NCBI GenBank assembly: GCA_963810775.1
Contig: CAWEOT010000014.1
Span: 62,001-126,000, forward strand
Source of the DNA: DATBVX01 sp963810775
GTDB lineage: Bacteria > Pseudomonadota > Gammaproteobacteria > Steroidobacterales > Steroidobacteraceae
Direction: 5' to 3'
Length of the DNA stretch: 64,000 bases
The notes under the pieces are model-generated. The model was not told the DNA's origin, made no database searches, and saw only the letters and a program-made list of their open reading frames with translations. A program made the translations under genes and the position numbers. Below are positions 26,431 to 35,422 of this stretch, one piece after another. Numbering within the stretch: position 1 is the stretch's first letter; each line of letters starts with the position of its first letter.

Positions 26431-28077
26431 TCAGCCCCCCGGCGCCAGTGGCGAGCGCAAGAATGGGGTGGCGGGATCCGCAAGCGCCGTGTCGAGCGCA
26501 ATCTGTGTTTGCATGCCGGCGATGCCGTCCACTGTCAGGCGATGCTCGCGCTGAAATTCTTCGACCAGGCGCGCGAGTTGCTCATCGTAAACATCGGCAC
26601 GGCCGGGTCCCGGCTCGAGACCGCGCACCTTCTCAAGACTGCGGCGCAGCCAGCTCACATCATCGCCCTGCATGCCGAGCGAGAGTTCCTTCGCGCCCGC
26701 CACTCGCGGCCGCCACAGCAGCAGGTAGTCGCCGAACCAGTACCGGGAAAGCTCGGCGATACTTACGGGTTCGCGCTTGCCGCCGACCTCCACCGCCGCC
26801 CGCTCATCGTCGAGTTGCGAGAGCACCAGCTGGTGTTCGATGCCCGCATCGTCGTTGAGCATCAGGATCGCCGGTCGATTGAGCGCACGCAGCTGCCCCC
26901 AGGAGCCGCGCTGCATGACGCACTCCAGGCCCTGCTGGGCTGCCTGGTCACAGGCGTCGGCGCTGCCCGGACGATACGTGGCGCCCCACAGTCCGAAAAG
27001 CTTGGAGAACGCCGCATCGAGATTGGTCTCGCCCGAATGAGCGCTCAGCGTCTTGGTAATCGAAGGTGAAGGTGACGCAGCTGCCACGACGGCAGGTTTT
27101 GCGGTTTGCGGAGCCGGGGCGGCAACGGAGCTCGCAGCGGGCGTCGTGCTCGCAGGGTTCGGCAGAACAACCGACTGGATAAATTGCCAGCCACCAAAAG
27201 CCAGCACCGCGACACAGGCTACGAAAGTCCCCGCCGCGACCCACCGACTCCACAATGGCAGCACCGGTCGGCCGTACACTTCGGCGACGGAGCGCCGCAC
27301 GAGCTTGGCGGGGATGCGATGCTGCCCCTGCGAATAGGCGCCCAGCAGCGCGCGGTCGCAGACGACATTGATGACGCGCGGAATCCCGCGCGCCAGGTGA
27401 TGCACCTCGGCCAGCGCGCCATTCGTGAACAAATCTCCAATCGCGCCGGCGACGCGCAGCCGATGCCGTACATAGCCGGACGTTTCGCGCCGAGACAACG
27501 GCGCCAGGTGGTAGCGACCCGTAATTCGCTGCGCCAGTTGCCGCAGCTCCACACGTCGCAGCACATCCCGGAGCTCGGGCTGTCCGATCAGGATGATCTG
27601 CAGCAGTTTCTGCGTCGCCGTCTCCAGGTTGGTGAGCAAGCGCACCTGTTCGAGCACATCCGGGCTCAGGTTCTGCGCCTCATCCACGATCACGACGACG
27701 CGTCGTCCCCGCGAGTACGAGTCGAGCAGGTGGCGATTCAGCGCATCGACCAGCGCCTTGACGCTCGATCGTTCACCGTCGGGAACGCTGACACGCAGTT
27801 CCTCGCAGATCGTGAGCAGGAATTCGGCCGGCGTGACGCGCGGATTGAGGATGAGCGCGACTTCTGCGTCATTCGGAATCTGACCCAGGAGGCTGCGAAC
27901 GATAGTGGTTTTGCCGGTACCGACTTCACCGGTCAGCTGGATGAAGCCGCCGGCCTCGTTGATGCCATAGAGAAGATGAGCGAGCGCCTCGGCATGACGT
28001 TCGCTCAGGAACAGGTACCGTGGGTCCGGCGTGATGGAGAAGGGCTTCTCGCCGAGCCCAAAAAATGCCGTATACAT
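26431..28077 (-). CDS. ExeA/GspA-like AAA ATPase with peptidoglycan-binding domain
   Basis: 548 residues. The N-terminus 'MYTAFFGLGEKPFSITPDPR' is the ExeA family signature. Walker A 'GEVGTGKT' lies at about 50-57 and Walker B 'VVVIVDEAQNL' at about 127-137. One membrane segment (about 278-303) leads to a periplasmic part with a low-complexity spacer. A papain-like/C39-like segment ('CVMQRGSWGQLRALNRPAIL') and a C-terminal peptidoglycan-binding domain ('LGMQGDDVSWLRRSLEKVRG', 'LVEEFQREHRLTVDGIAGMQ') follow. With GspB it likely remodels or binds peptidoglycan for type II secretin assembly. It is the first gene of the five-gene minus-strand run. Confidence 0.93.
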   Translation of the reverse strand: MYTAFFGLGEKPFSITPDPRYLFLSERHAEALAHLLYGINEAGGFIQLTGEVGTGKTTIVRSLLGQIPNDAEVALILNPRVTPAEFLLTICEELRVSVPDGERSSVKALVDALNRHLLDSYSRGRRVVVIVDEAQNLSPDVLEQVRLLTNLETATQKLLQIILIGQPELRDVLRRVELRQLAQRITGRYHLAPLSRRETSGYVRHRLRVAGAIGDLFTNGALAEVHHLARGIPRVINVVCDRALLGAYSQGQHRIPAKLVRRSVAEVYGRPVLPLWSRWVAAGTFVACVAVLAFGGWQFIQSVVLPNPASTTPAASSVAAPAPQTAKPAVVAAASPSPSITKTLSAHSGETNLDAAFSKLFGLWGATYRPGSADACDQAAQQGLECVMQRGSWGQLRALNRPAILMLNDDAGIEHQLVLSQLDDERAAVEVGGKREPVSIAELSRYWFGDYLLLWRPRVAGAKELSLGMQGDDVSWLRRSLEKVRGLEPGPGRADVYDEQLARLVEEFQREHRLTVDGIAGMQTQIALDTALADPATPFLRSPLAPGG

Positions 28078-28140
28078 AAGACCTTATCCAGGCCACTCGG
28101 GCGCCTTGGGGCGCCATGATGCACGCGCCGGGGACCTGAG

Positions 28141-28161
28141 TAAAACGCCGGGGAACCGGCG
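28141..28161 (-). terminator. Candidate intrinsic terminator after the alcohol dehydrogenase gene
   Basis: On the minus strand CGCCGG-TTCC-CCGGCG (28161-28146) forms a 6-bp GC stem with a 4-nt loop, followed by TTTT (28145-28142). It lies 9 nt after the stop of the iron alcohol dehydrogenase, the last gene of the permease-ligase-dehydrogenase cluster. The T tract is short, so termination may be partial. Confidence 0.55.
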
Positions 28162-28169
28162 GGGGTCTG

Positions 28170-29339
28170 TCAGAGCTGCCCTGTAATGGCGTTCCGGTAC
28201 AGCTTTTCGAACTTGCGCACCGAGAGCTTGACGGGGTTGGACGGCGTGCTGGGATCGGCCATTGCCATCTTCGCGAAGTCCGGAATGTGCGCTTCAGTGA
28301 CCCCGAGCTCTACCAGCGTGTTGGGAATGCCGATAGTGGAGCGCAGCTCAACCACCCAGTCGAGCACCGCGCCGAACGACGGCCGCTTCAGGCCGAGGTA
28401 GGACGCGAGCCGCTTCATCTTGTCCTTGATGGCGCGCCGGTTGAAGACCAGCACGTACGGCATCACCACGCCGTTGGTGAGGCCATGATGAGTATCAAGG
28501 TTTGCCGAGCACGGATGGCTCAGGCTATGCATTGCGCCGAGTCCCTTCTGAAATGCAGTGGCGCCCATTGTCGAGGCGATCAGCATCTGCCCACGCGCTT
28601 CGAGGTTCGATCCCTCCGCGCAGGCCGCCGGCAGCCACTCCTTGATCAGGCGCATGCCTTCCGCCGCGATTCCGTCAGCCAGCGGGTGAAAGGTGGGCGC
28701 GCAGAAGGCCTCGAGGTTGTGCGAGAGCGCATCCATGCCCACTGCAGCAGTAATCTTGGCCGGCAGTCCCGCGTGCAATTCAGGATCCTCGATCACGATC
28801 GCCGGTAACAGGCGCGGATGAAAGATCAGCTTCTTGGTGTGATCGCGCAGGTCGGTGAGCACTGAACACCGGCCCACCTCGGAACCGGTACCCGCAGTCG
28901 TCGGCACGGCGACGACGGGCGCCATTCCGGCGACATTCACGCGCGTGTACCAGTCCTCCTTGTCCTCGAAGTCCCAGATGGGACGGGTTTGTCCGATCAT
29001 CAGCGCTATGGCTTTACCGGTATCGAGAGCGCTGCCGCCTCCGAATGCGATCACGCCATCGTGACCACCGGCGCGATACGCGTTCACGCCAGCGATGACG
29101 TTCTCTTCCACCGGGTTGGGCTTGACGTCGGAGAACACTGCGCAACCGATGCTGGCGGCGCGACAGGATTCAACTGCGTTGCGCACCATATCGAGCCGGG
29201 CGAGTCCGGCATCGGTGACGAGCAAAGGATTGCGCATTCCGAGTTCGAGGCAGGCTGCCGGCAGCTCACGAATCATGCCGGCGCCGAAACGGATGCTGGT
29301 TGGATAGTTCCATCGACCGGTCAAGCTGCTTTGAGTCAT
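28170..29339 (-). CDS. Iron-containing (group III) alcohol dehydrogenase
   Basis: 389 residues, normal length. Visible family marks are the NAD-binding 'VIAFGGGSALDTGKAIALMI', 'PVVAVPTTAGTGSEVGRCSV', and the metal-binding region with 'AAVGMDALSHNLEAFCAPTF', 'GLGAMHSLSHP' and 'DTHHGLTNGVVMPYVL', which supply the Asp and His ligands. It oxidises an alcohol to an aldehyde with NAD(P). It is the last gene of the minus-strand cluster, 12 nt after the aldehyde dehydrogenase. The pairing suggests sequential oxidation of an alcohol via an aldehyde to an acid. A hydroxyl substrate fits the ethanolamine-type permease in the same cluster. Confidence 0.94.
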   Translation of the reverse strand: MTQSSLTGRWNYPTSIRFGAGMIRELPAACLELGMRNPLLVTDAGLARLDMVRNAVESCRAASIGCAVFSDVKPNPVEENVIAGVNAYRAGGHDGVIAFGGGSALDTGKAIALMIGQTRPIWDFEDKEDWYTRVNVAGMAPVVAVPTTAGTGSEVGRCSVLTDLRDHTKKLIFHPRLLPAIVIEDPELHAGLPAKITAAVGMDALSHNLEAFCAPTFHPLADGIAAEGMRLIKEWLPAACAEGSNLEARGQMLIASTMGATAFQKGLGAMHSLSHPCSANLDTHHGLTNGVVMPYVLVFNRRAIKDKMKRLASYLGLKRPSFGAVLDWVVELRSTIGIPNTLVELGVTEAHIPDFAKMAMADPSTPSNPVKLSVRKFEKLYRNAITGQL

Positions 29340-29351
29340 CGGAATTCGCCC

Positions 29352-30740
29352 CTAGGTCGTGGTTCTCAGGTGAAACGACTTCGGCCGCGTCAGGTGCTCA
29401 TAACCTACTACTGACAAGGTGCAGCCGCGGCCCGAATCCTTCACGCCCACCCACGCCAACGCCGGGTCGAGGTAATCGCAGCGATTCATGAACCAGGTTC
29501 CGGTTTCGATGCGCGCACCCATTTCAATTGCGGCTTTCTCATCGGCAGTCCACACCGACGCGGTCAACCCGTAGCGACTGTCGTTCATGAGGCGGATCGC
29601 CTCCTCATCCGAAGTCACGCGCGCAATGCTCACCAGCGGCCCGAAAGTCTCCTCCTGGACGATAGGCAGGTCGGCTCGCGCATCGACGAGCACTTGGGGG
29701 GCGAGATAAGGGGTTCCCTGCCGGCTCAACGCGAAGCGCTTTTCATCGATCAGGGGGTGGGCACCTGCGTGGATGGCTTGGGCAATCGAGCGGCGTATCG
29801 AGTCGGCGGCTTGCGTGCGCACCACCGGACCGAGGGTGGTGTCTGCTTCCAGCGGATTGCCGAGCCGGTATTGGTTGGTGAGATCTACGAAGGCTTCGAC
29901 GAACCGACCGTAGAGCGCCTCGTGCACGTAGATACGCCCGATACCACAACACGACTGGCCAGAGTTGAAGAATGCGCCGTCAACCAGGTTCTCAACCGCG
30001 TGAGTGAAGTTCGCATCCGCTCGCACGTAAGCAGGATCGTTTCCGCCCAGTTCCAGGCCAGTGCCGATGAAGCGGTCGGCGGCAGCACGCTGAATTGCAT
30101 GGCCGCCCTCCACAGAGCCCGTGAAGGCCACGAAGTCGACCCGGCTGTCGCGAACCACGCGCTCGGTGTCCGCATGCGTGAGATGCACCACCTGGAAAAC
30201 ACCGTCGGGAAGGCCTGCTTCGCGAAAGCAGGCTGCGAACTGCTCTGCGCACAGTGGCGTCTGCGCCGAGTGTTTCAGGATCACGGCGTTGCCCGCCATG
30301 ATCGCGGGCACGACGCTGTTCACTGCGATGAGGTATGGATAGTTCCAGGCCGCGATCGTCACCACGACGCCGAGTGGCTCGCGGCGGATGAAGCGCGTGA
30401 ACCCGGTCTTCGGCCCGACATCGATATCGCGCAAGGCCTCGCTTGCGGCATCGATCATGTAGCGGGCGCGCTCGAGTGTGCCGCGCACCTCGCCGGGCGC
30501 CACGCTGATCGGCCGGCCCATCTGCCAGGACAACTCGTTCGCGATGCTGTCGCGGTGGTTTTCGAACGCCGCAGCGAATGCCCGGCAGATCCGCGCTCGC
30601 TCGGGCACGGAGATCTGCTTCCACGCTTGCTGCGCGACAGACGCTGTAGCCAGCGCGCGATCGATATCGTCGTGAGTCGCGTAAGGTCGCTCGACGTATA
30701 CGCGGCCGTCGACGGGAGAAATGGTGCGTTGAAGTTCCAC
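29352..30740 (-). CDS. NAD(P)-dependent aldehyde dehydrogenase
   Basis: About 462 residues from the GTG at 30740 ('VELQRTISPVDGRVYVERPY'). The frame is open to 30857, but that would run back into the glutamine-synthetase-like gene. It contains 'TIAAWNYPYLIAVNSVVPAI', the cofactor loop 'FVAFTGSVEGG', general-base Glu230 in 'GLELGGNDPAYV' and nucleophile Cys264 in 'FNSGQSCCGIGRIYV'. The overall pattern matches the succinate-semialdehyde/lactaldehyde dehydrogenase group. In this cluster it probably oxidises the aldehyde made by the downstream alcohol dehydrogenase. There is no clear Shine-Dalgarno at the chosen start. Confidence 0.92.
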   Translation of the reverse strand: MELQRTISPVDGRVYVERPYATHDDIDRALATASVAQQAWKQISVPERARICRAFAAAFENHRDSIANELSWQMGRPISVAPGEVRGTLERARYMIDAASEALRDIDVGPKTGFTRFIRREPLGVVVTIAAWNYPYLIAVNSVVPAIMAGNAVILKHSAQTPLCAEQFAACFREAGLPDGVFQVVHLTHADTERVVRDSRVDFVAFTGSVEGGHAIQRAAADRFIGTGLELGGNDPAYVRADANFTHAVENLVDGAFFNSGQSCCGIGRIYVHEALYGRFVEAFVDLTNQYRLGNPLEADTTLGPVVRTQAADSIRRSIAQAIHAGAHPLIDEKRFALSRQGTPYLAPQVLVDARADLPIVQEETFGPLVSIARVTSDEEAIRLMNDSRYGLTASVWTADEKAAIEMGARIETGTWFMNRCDYLDPALAWVGVKDSGRGCTLSVVGYEHLTRPKSFHLRTTT

Positions 30741-30787
30741 GAAATACCGGGACCCGGGAGGTGAGCTGCGCGAGCGGCCGCGACAGC

Positions 30788-32155
30788 TCAGATGATCTCG
30801 AAATACCTCGCGAGTTCCCAGTCGGTAACGTGCTTGCGGAACTCGCGCTCTTCCCATTCGCGCGTGGCGGCATAGTGATCTACGAATGCGTCGCCGAACC
30901 AGTCACGCGCCATCTTCGAGCCTTTGAGCCGCTGCGCCGCGTCCCAGAGTGTCGCCGGCAAAGCCATGCTCTTGGGAAATTTCTGTGCGTAGGCGTTGCC
31001 TTCGATCGGCTTGCTCGGCTCGATCTTCTCTTTCATGCCGTGCAGACCCGCTGCCAATCCTGCTGCCAGGACGATGTACGGGTTGGAGTCCGCAGCGGCG
31101 ATGCGAAACTCGACGCGCTGCGCTTTCTCACTGCCGGGAATCACTCGCAGGGCACAAGTGCGGTTCTCTATTCCCCAGGTCGCATCGGTGGGCGCCCAGA
31201 AGCCCGGGATGAGGCGTCGGTAGGAGTTCACTGTCGGCGCAACCATGGCGAGCAGCTCGGGCAGGAGCTTTTGCTGGCCGCCGACGAAGTGGCGCATCGC
31301 CTGGCTCATCGTGTGCGGCTTCTTCGCGTCGAAGAACACACCCTTCTCGTCCTTGGACTTCAAGGAGATGTGCACGTGGCCGCTCTGCCCTGGCCAGTCC
31401 TTGGACCACTTGGCCATGAACGTCACCATCTTGTTCTGACGTTGTGCCAGGACTTTGCTGAAAGTCTTGAACAGTGAAGCCTTGTCGGCTGCAGCCTCGG
31501 CGCCGTCCACTGCGATCGCTGCCTCGAGCACACCTGCTCCGGTCTCCTCGTGCAGCCCTTCGATCCCGAAGTCCATGGTTTCGCAGGTCGCGAGCAGTTG
31601 CCGATAGAAATCGCTGTGCACGCTGTTGCGGATCACTGAGTAACCGAAGAATCCCGGCGCCAGCGGTTGCAGGTCGCGGTAGTTCTTGGCGCGCACCGAC
31701 TCCGGCGTTTCATTGAAGACGAAGAATTCGTATTCGAATCCGACGTACGCCTTGAGTCCCATCGAGGCCGCGCGCTCGAGTACCCGGCGCAGAACTCCGC
31801 GCGGGCAGATCGTATCGGCGGGTGGCGAGAACTCGCACAGGAAAAAAAGTCCGTCCTCTTCCCAGGGCAGCGGGCGACAGCTCCCGGGCAGTATGCGCAC
31901 GGGGGCATCCGGGTAACCGGTGTGCCAGCCCGTGTAGGTTACGTTGTCATACAGTTGATCGTTCGCGTCCCACCCCAGCACCACATCGCAGAAGCCGAAG
32001 CCCTTCTCGAGCGCCGAGAGGAATTTGGCACGCGACATGTATTTGCCGCGCAGGATCCCGTCGACATCGAACACGCCCACCTTGATGTGAGTGAGCTTGC
32101 GTTCTTCGATAATCGCGCGCACGTCGCGCGCAGTGCGGACTTGCCGTGGCTGCAT
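30788..32155 (-). CDS. Glutamine-synthetase-like gamma-glutamyl-amine ligase (PuuA/GlnA4-like)
   Basis: About 455 residues; the ATG at 32155 is preferred over the GTG at 32161. The N-terminal beta-grasp ('THIKVGVFDVDGILRGKYMS') has the 'GKY' variation seen in PuuA-type enzymes rather than in true GlnA. Catalytic parts are present: 'YVGFEYEFFVFNETPES', 'GQSGHVHISL', 'NSYRRLIPGFWAPT' and 'ENRTCALRVIPGSEKAQRVE'. Such enzymes join glutamate through its gamma-carboxyl to an amine (putrescine, ethanolamine and others) using ATP. Its position between an ethanolamine-type permease and alcohol and aldehyde dehydrogenases suggests the amine is an amino alcohol. The specific substrate is inferred, not shown. 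Confidence 0.88.
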   Translation of the reverse strand: MQPRQVRTARDVRAIIEERKLTHIKVGVFDVDGILRGKYMSRAKFLSALEKGFGFCDVVLGWDANDQLYDNVTYTGWHTGYPDAPVRILPGSCRPLPWEEDGLFFLCEFSPPADTICPRGVLRRVLERAASMGLKAYVGFEYEFFVFNETPESVRAKNYRDLQPLAPGFFGYSVIRNSVHSDFYRQLLATCETMDFGIEGLHEETGAGVLEAAIAVDGAEAAADKASLFKTFSKVLAQRQNKMVTFMAKWSKDWPGQSGHVHISLKSKDEKGVFFDAKKPHTMSQAMRHFVGGQQKLLPELLAMVAPTVNSYRRLIPGFWAPTDATWGIENRTCALRVIPGSEKAQRVEFRIAAADSNPYIVLAAGLAAGLHGMKEKIEPSKPIEGNAYAQKFPKSMALPATLWDAAQRLKGSKMARDWFGDAFVDHYAATREWEEREFRKHVTDWELARYFEII

Positions 32156-32227
32156 GGGCACAGATTCCAGTCACCGATCTCTCCCCCGGAAGACTGCCCG
32201 GGGGAGAGTGGTGAACCCTTGGGACTT

Positions 32228-33778
32228 CTACAACTTCGTCTTGCCGTAGCCTTCCGTTTCCGGATGACCGTGAGCACCCTTGGTGAGTGCAAACTCTTCT
32301 TCCGGCGACAGCACCAGCTTGTGCCGGCCGACCACCGCAAAGTACACGATGAAGGCGAGATACCAGATCGCCGCCCCGAAGACGCCTTTCTGGTAGATCG
32401 GGTCCTTCAACTGGTAGTAGAGCGTCACGACGGCAATGACGATCGTGACCGCGGCGCCGAGGTTGCCGAGCGGGCTGCGATACGGACGCGTGATGTTGGG
32501 CATCCGCACGCGCAGCAGGATGAATGACAGCCCCTGCATCGCGTAGGAGATCATCGCGCCGAACACTGCCATGTTGAGCAGCGTGCCACCGATGAACGCT
32601 CCACCCTTCTCCGCGCCTGCGACGAACCACACGATCAGCATCACCGCGAACCCCATGACCGTCCCTGCGACGAGCGCGCGATTAGGCGTTCGATGCGCGC
32701 CGTGCGTCACCGAGAGGACCTGCGGGAAATAGCCGGCGCGCGACAGCGAGTAGATCTGCCGGCCGTAGGCAAAGATGATGGTGTGAAAGCTCGCGATCAA
32801 CCCGATGACGGCGAGCAGCGCGAGCACCTTGGCGATGTTGCCGCCGATGGTGACGCGGAAGCCGTCGAGCAGTGGCTCGGCGGATGCGCCGAGGCTGAAC
32901 GCGCCGTGCATCTTGCCTTCGTCGAGGCTGCCGACGCCCGAGTTCAGAAACATCGTGAGGAATGCCGACAGCACGAGCGTCGACATGCCCAGGATCAGGC
33001 CCTTCGGCATGTGTGCTTTAGGGTCGTGAGTCTCTTCGGCCGCCAGCGGCAGCTGCTCGATGGCGAGGAACAACCACACCGCGAACGGCAGCGCCGCGAA
33101 CGCTCCGCTCCAGCCGAATGGCATGAACGGCCCGTGGCCGTCCGGCAATTCAACCGCTTTGCCGTCCGGTCCCGCGCCGATGTTGAGCGCCCAGTGCTGG
33201 AAGTCGAAGTACGGAATCGCGCTGATCCAGTAGACCGCCAGTACGGCGAGTGCGCCCAGCGTCACGACCACCGAAACCTTGAACGACAGCTCCACACCGC
33301 GCAGGTTGAGGTAGAGAAACACGAGGTAGCTGCCCAGCCACCACAGTGGCTGATATTGCGGGCCAGTCTCGAAGATCGCGGTCAGGTACGAGCCGATGAA
33401 GAACACGATCACGGCTGGCGTCAGCACGTACTCGATGTTCTCGGCGAGACCGGCGATGAATCCACCCCAGGGCCCCATCGCGCTGCGGGCGAACGAGTAG
33501 GCCGCGCCAGTGTGCGGCAGCGCTGGCGACATCTCGGCGATCGAGTAGATCAGTCCCCAGTACATGATCATGATCAGCACGCCGGCGACGAACATCCCGC
33601 CGAAGCCGCCCGGGCCGATGCCGAAATTCCATCCCGAGTAGTGCCCCGAGATGACCGCACCCACCCCGAGTGCCCACAGGGACCAGATCCGTGCATAGCG
33701 TCTGAGTCCGCGTTGCGCGAAGTAGTCCTGACCGGCCTGCGCGTACGTGACGCTGCCGACCTGTTTCTTGTCAGACAT
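32228..33778 (-). CDS. APC-family amino acid/amine permease, ethanolamine permease-like
   Basis: 516 residues with about twelve membrane segments. The N-terminal 'LRRYARIWSLWALGVGAVIS' with 'GHYSGWNFGIGPGGFGG' and 'MYWGLIYSIAEMSPALPHTG' are features I associate with the ethanolamine permease (Eat) subgroup. A Shine-Dalgarno (AAGGGGG) sits 6-7 nt before the ATG at 33778. The upstream 143 nt hold a weak candidate promoter: TATACT read on the minus strand at 33865-33860, and TTGGCG at 33890-33885 with a long 19-nt spacer. It imports the substrate for the downstream ligase and dehydrogenases. Confidence 0.88.
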   Translation of the reverse strand: MSDKKQVGSVTYAQAGQDYFAQRGLRRYARIWSLWALGVGAVISGHYSGWNFGIGPGGFGGMFVAGVLIMIMYWGLIYSIAEMSPALPHTGAAYSFARSAMGPWGGFIAGLAENIEYVLTPAVIVFFIGSYLTAIFETGPQYQPLWWLGSYLVFLYLNLRGVELSFKVSVVVTLGALAVLAVYWISAIPYFDFQHWALNIGAGPDGKAVELPDGHGPFMPFGWSGAFAALPFAVWLFLAIEQLPLAAEETHDPKAHMPKGLILGMSTLVLSAFLTMFLNSGVGSLDEGKMHGAFSLGASAEPLLDGFRVTIGGNIAKVLALLAVIGLIASFHTIIFAYGRQIYSLSRAGYFPQVLSVTHGAHRTPNRALVAGTVMGFAVMLIVWFVAGAEKGGAFIGGTLLNMAVFGAMISYAMQGLSFILLRVRMPNITRPYRSPLGNLGAAVTIVIAVVTLYYQLKDPIYQKGVFGAAIWYLAFIVYFAVVGRHKLVLSPEEEFALTKGAHGHPETEGYGKTKL

Positions 33779-33921
33779 GCAAACCCCCTTGATTTTATTC
33801 CTGCCGCTTCACTCGATCGATCGACCGGAAAGGCACTTCTTGTTCTTATCGCGCGGCGCAGTATAGACACGGGCCGCTGCGCGGCGCCAAGGCAGCGGAT
33901 TTTGCAGTGCCAAAAGGCGGC

Positions 33922-35406
33922 TCAGCGAGCCGCGCTGGAAATCCGGACGCCCGCTCGCAGCTTGCGAAAAGGCAGTCGTCCGGGATCGGCAGGGCTCGGG
34001 CCGGGCGCCAGCACGATGAGGACGTCGCTCGCCAGCGGCCCGAAGTCGGCGCGGAAATGCACCGAGCTCTTGAGTACCAGTACGCGTTGCTCCGCCGGTT
34101 CGATGCCCAGGTGGCGGAACATGGCCTGGTCCGCGGCTTGTTGCTTGCGACTCGCGACTGCGATGCGTACGCCGCCGAGACGCAACAGCGCCATCGGGCC
34201 GAGATCCATGTGTGCACCGAGATAGAACGGCCCGGTGCCGATGAAGCGACCGTCGCCCAGGCTCTCGACCGTGAATTCCGCCTCGATCGGACTCTCTCCC
34301 GGGAAGCCGGACTTCGCTCCCACGGACAGCTGAACGCGGCTTCCCGCTCCGGCTTCGTGAGCTAACCGAGCGGTGTCCGGATCACAGATCAAGCCCGCGA
34401 CCACACCATCAACCCGCGCGCTGATGAGTGCCTTGATGAGGCTCGTGCTGTCGCCATTACCCCCGGCGCCAGGATTGTCCTGTGTATCGACGAGGATCAC
34501 CGGTCCCGCTGCCGGGGCCGTTGGTTGCTGCGCGCGGCGAACCGCCGCATCGATCGTCCAGAACCTGCCCCCGAGATCGGTTTCTGCGGCGGCGACATCG
34601 GCAGCAAGTGACTCGACTGCGTTGCGCACCGCAAGATCGTCAGCGCCGTACCCGAACACGCAGGGTCCACACTCGCTCACGTCGGCCAGGGGAAACCCCG
34701 GCGTGTAGTGCAGGGCGTGAAGCGACTGCCGCTCCAGCTCGGCGGCTCGCGCCATCAGGCGTCGCCCGGGCTCGATCAGCGTGCACTGTGCCGTCAGCGG
34801 GATGAGGAAATCGAGCTGCCGAAGCGCGCGTTTTAACGGCTCACGACCTGCGAGCCTTGGCAGGAGTTGCGCTGCGCGCGCGCCGGTTTCCGCCATGTCG
34901 GTATGCGGATAGTTGCGATAGGCAACGAGCGCCGAGGCCTGCTCCAGCATCGCCTGTGAAACGTTCGCGTGCAGGTCGAGGCTCGCGATCACTGGCACCG
35001 CGGGTCCGACGCGCCCACGCACGCGGGTGAGCAATTCGCCGTCCGCATCATCGAGGTGCTCGGCAACCATCGCGCCGTGCAGGTCCAGGTAGACCGCATC
35101 GACGGGCAGCGCGGCCGCGAGATCCTCCAGCAGGATGAACGCGATGCGCTCGAATGCGTCACGTGTCACCGGGCCCGAGGGTTGTGCGGAACACCAGACC
35201 AGGGGCTTGAGCGCGTGGCCATCGGCGCGCGCCTGGTCGACGAAACCGGCGATCGGCAGATTGACGCCCTTCACGGCCTCGATGAGCGCCGCGCCACGAC
35301 ACAGCCCCGGCCACGCGTCCGCCTGCACGAAGTCATCGAAGCTCGCGCGGCTCGCCGCGAACGTATTGGTCTCGTGCTGGACACCGCCGATGGCGATACG
35401 GCTCAT
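33922..35406 (-). CDS. M81 family metallopeptidase (MlrC-like)
   Basis: About 494 residues from the ATG at 35406 ('MSRIAIGGVQHETNTFAASR'); the longer frame to 35505 overlaps dinB. The N-terminal M81 domain shows 'GGVQHETNTF', 'VYLDLHGAMVAEHLDDADGE', 'VIASLDLHANVSQAML' and 'ALVAYRNYPHTDMAETG', which provide His/Asp metal ligands. The C-terminal MlrC domain has 'VILVDTQDNPGAGGNGDSTS'. Microcystinase C (MlrC) hydrolyses peptide products of microcystin breakdown, but most relatives have unknown substrates. Placed 143 nt upstream of the permease on the same strand, it could be the hydrolase that releases glutamate from a gamma-glutamyl intermediate. That is a speculative link. Confidence 0.88.
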   Translation of the reverse strand: MSRIAIGGVQHETNTFAASRASFDDFVQADAWPGLCRGAALIEAVKGVNLPIAGFVDQARADGHALKPLVWCSAQPSGPVTRDAFERIAFILLEDLAAALPVDAVYLDLHGAMVAEHLDDADGELLTRVRGRVGPAVPVIASLDLHANVSQAMLEQASALVAYRNYPHTDMAETGARAAQLLPRLAGREPLKRALRQLDFLIPLTAQCTLIEPGRRLMARAAELERQSLHALHYTPGFPLADVSECGPCVFGYGADDLAVRNAVESLAADVAAAETDLGGRFWTIDAAVRRAQQPTAPAAGPVILVDTQDNPGAGGNGDSTSLIKALISARVDGVVAGLICDPDTARLAHEAGAGSRVQLSVGAKSGFPGESPIEAEFTVESLGDGRFIGTGPFYLGAHMDLGPMALLRLGGVRIAVASRKQQAADQAMFRHLGIEPAEQRVLVLKSSVHFRADFGPLASDVLIVLAPGPSPADPGRLPFRKLRAGVRISSAAR

Positions 35407-35422
35407 GAGAAACGGCTGCGCG

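Noticed and set aside
32693..34225. 510-codon plus-strand frame across the permease gene
   Set aside because: Antisense to the clearly recognisable permease and M81 genes; His/Arg/Gln-rich translation without domains.
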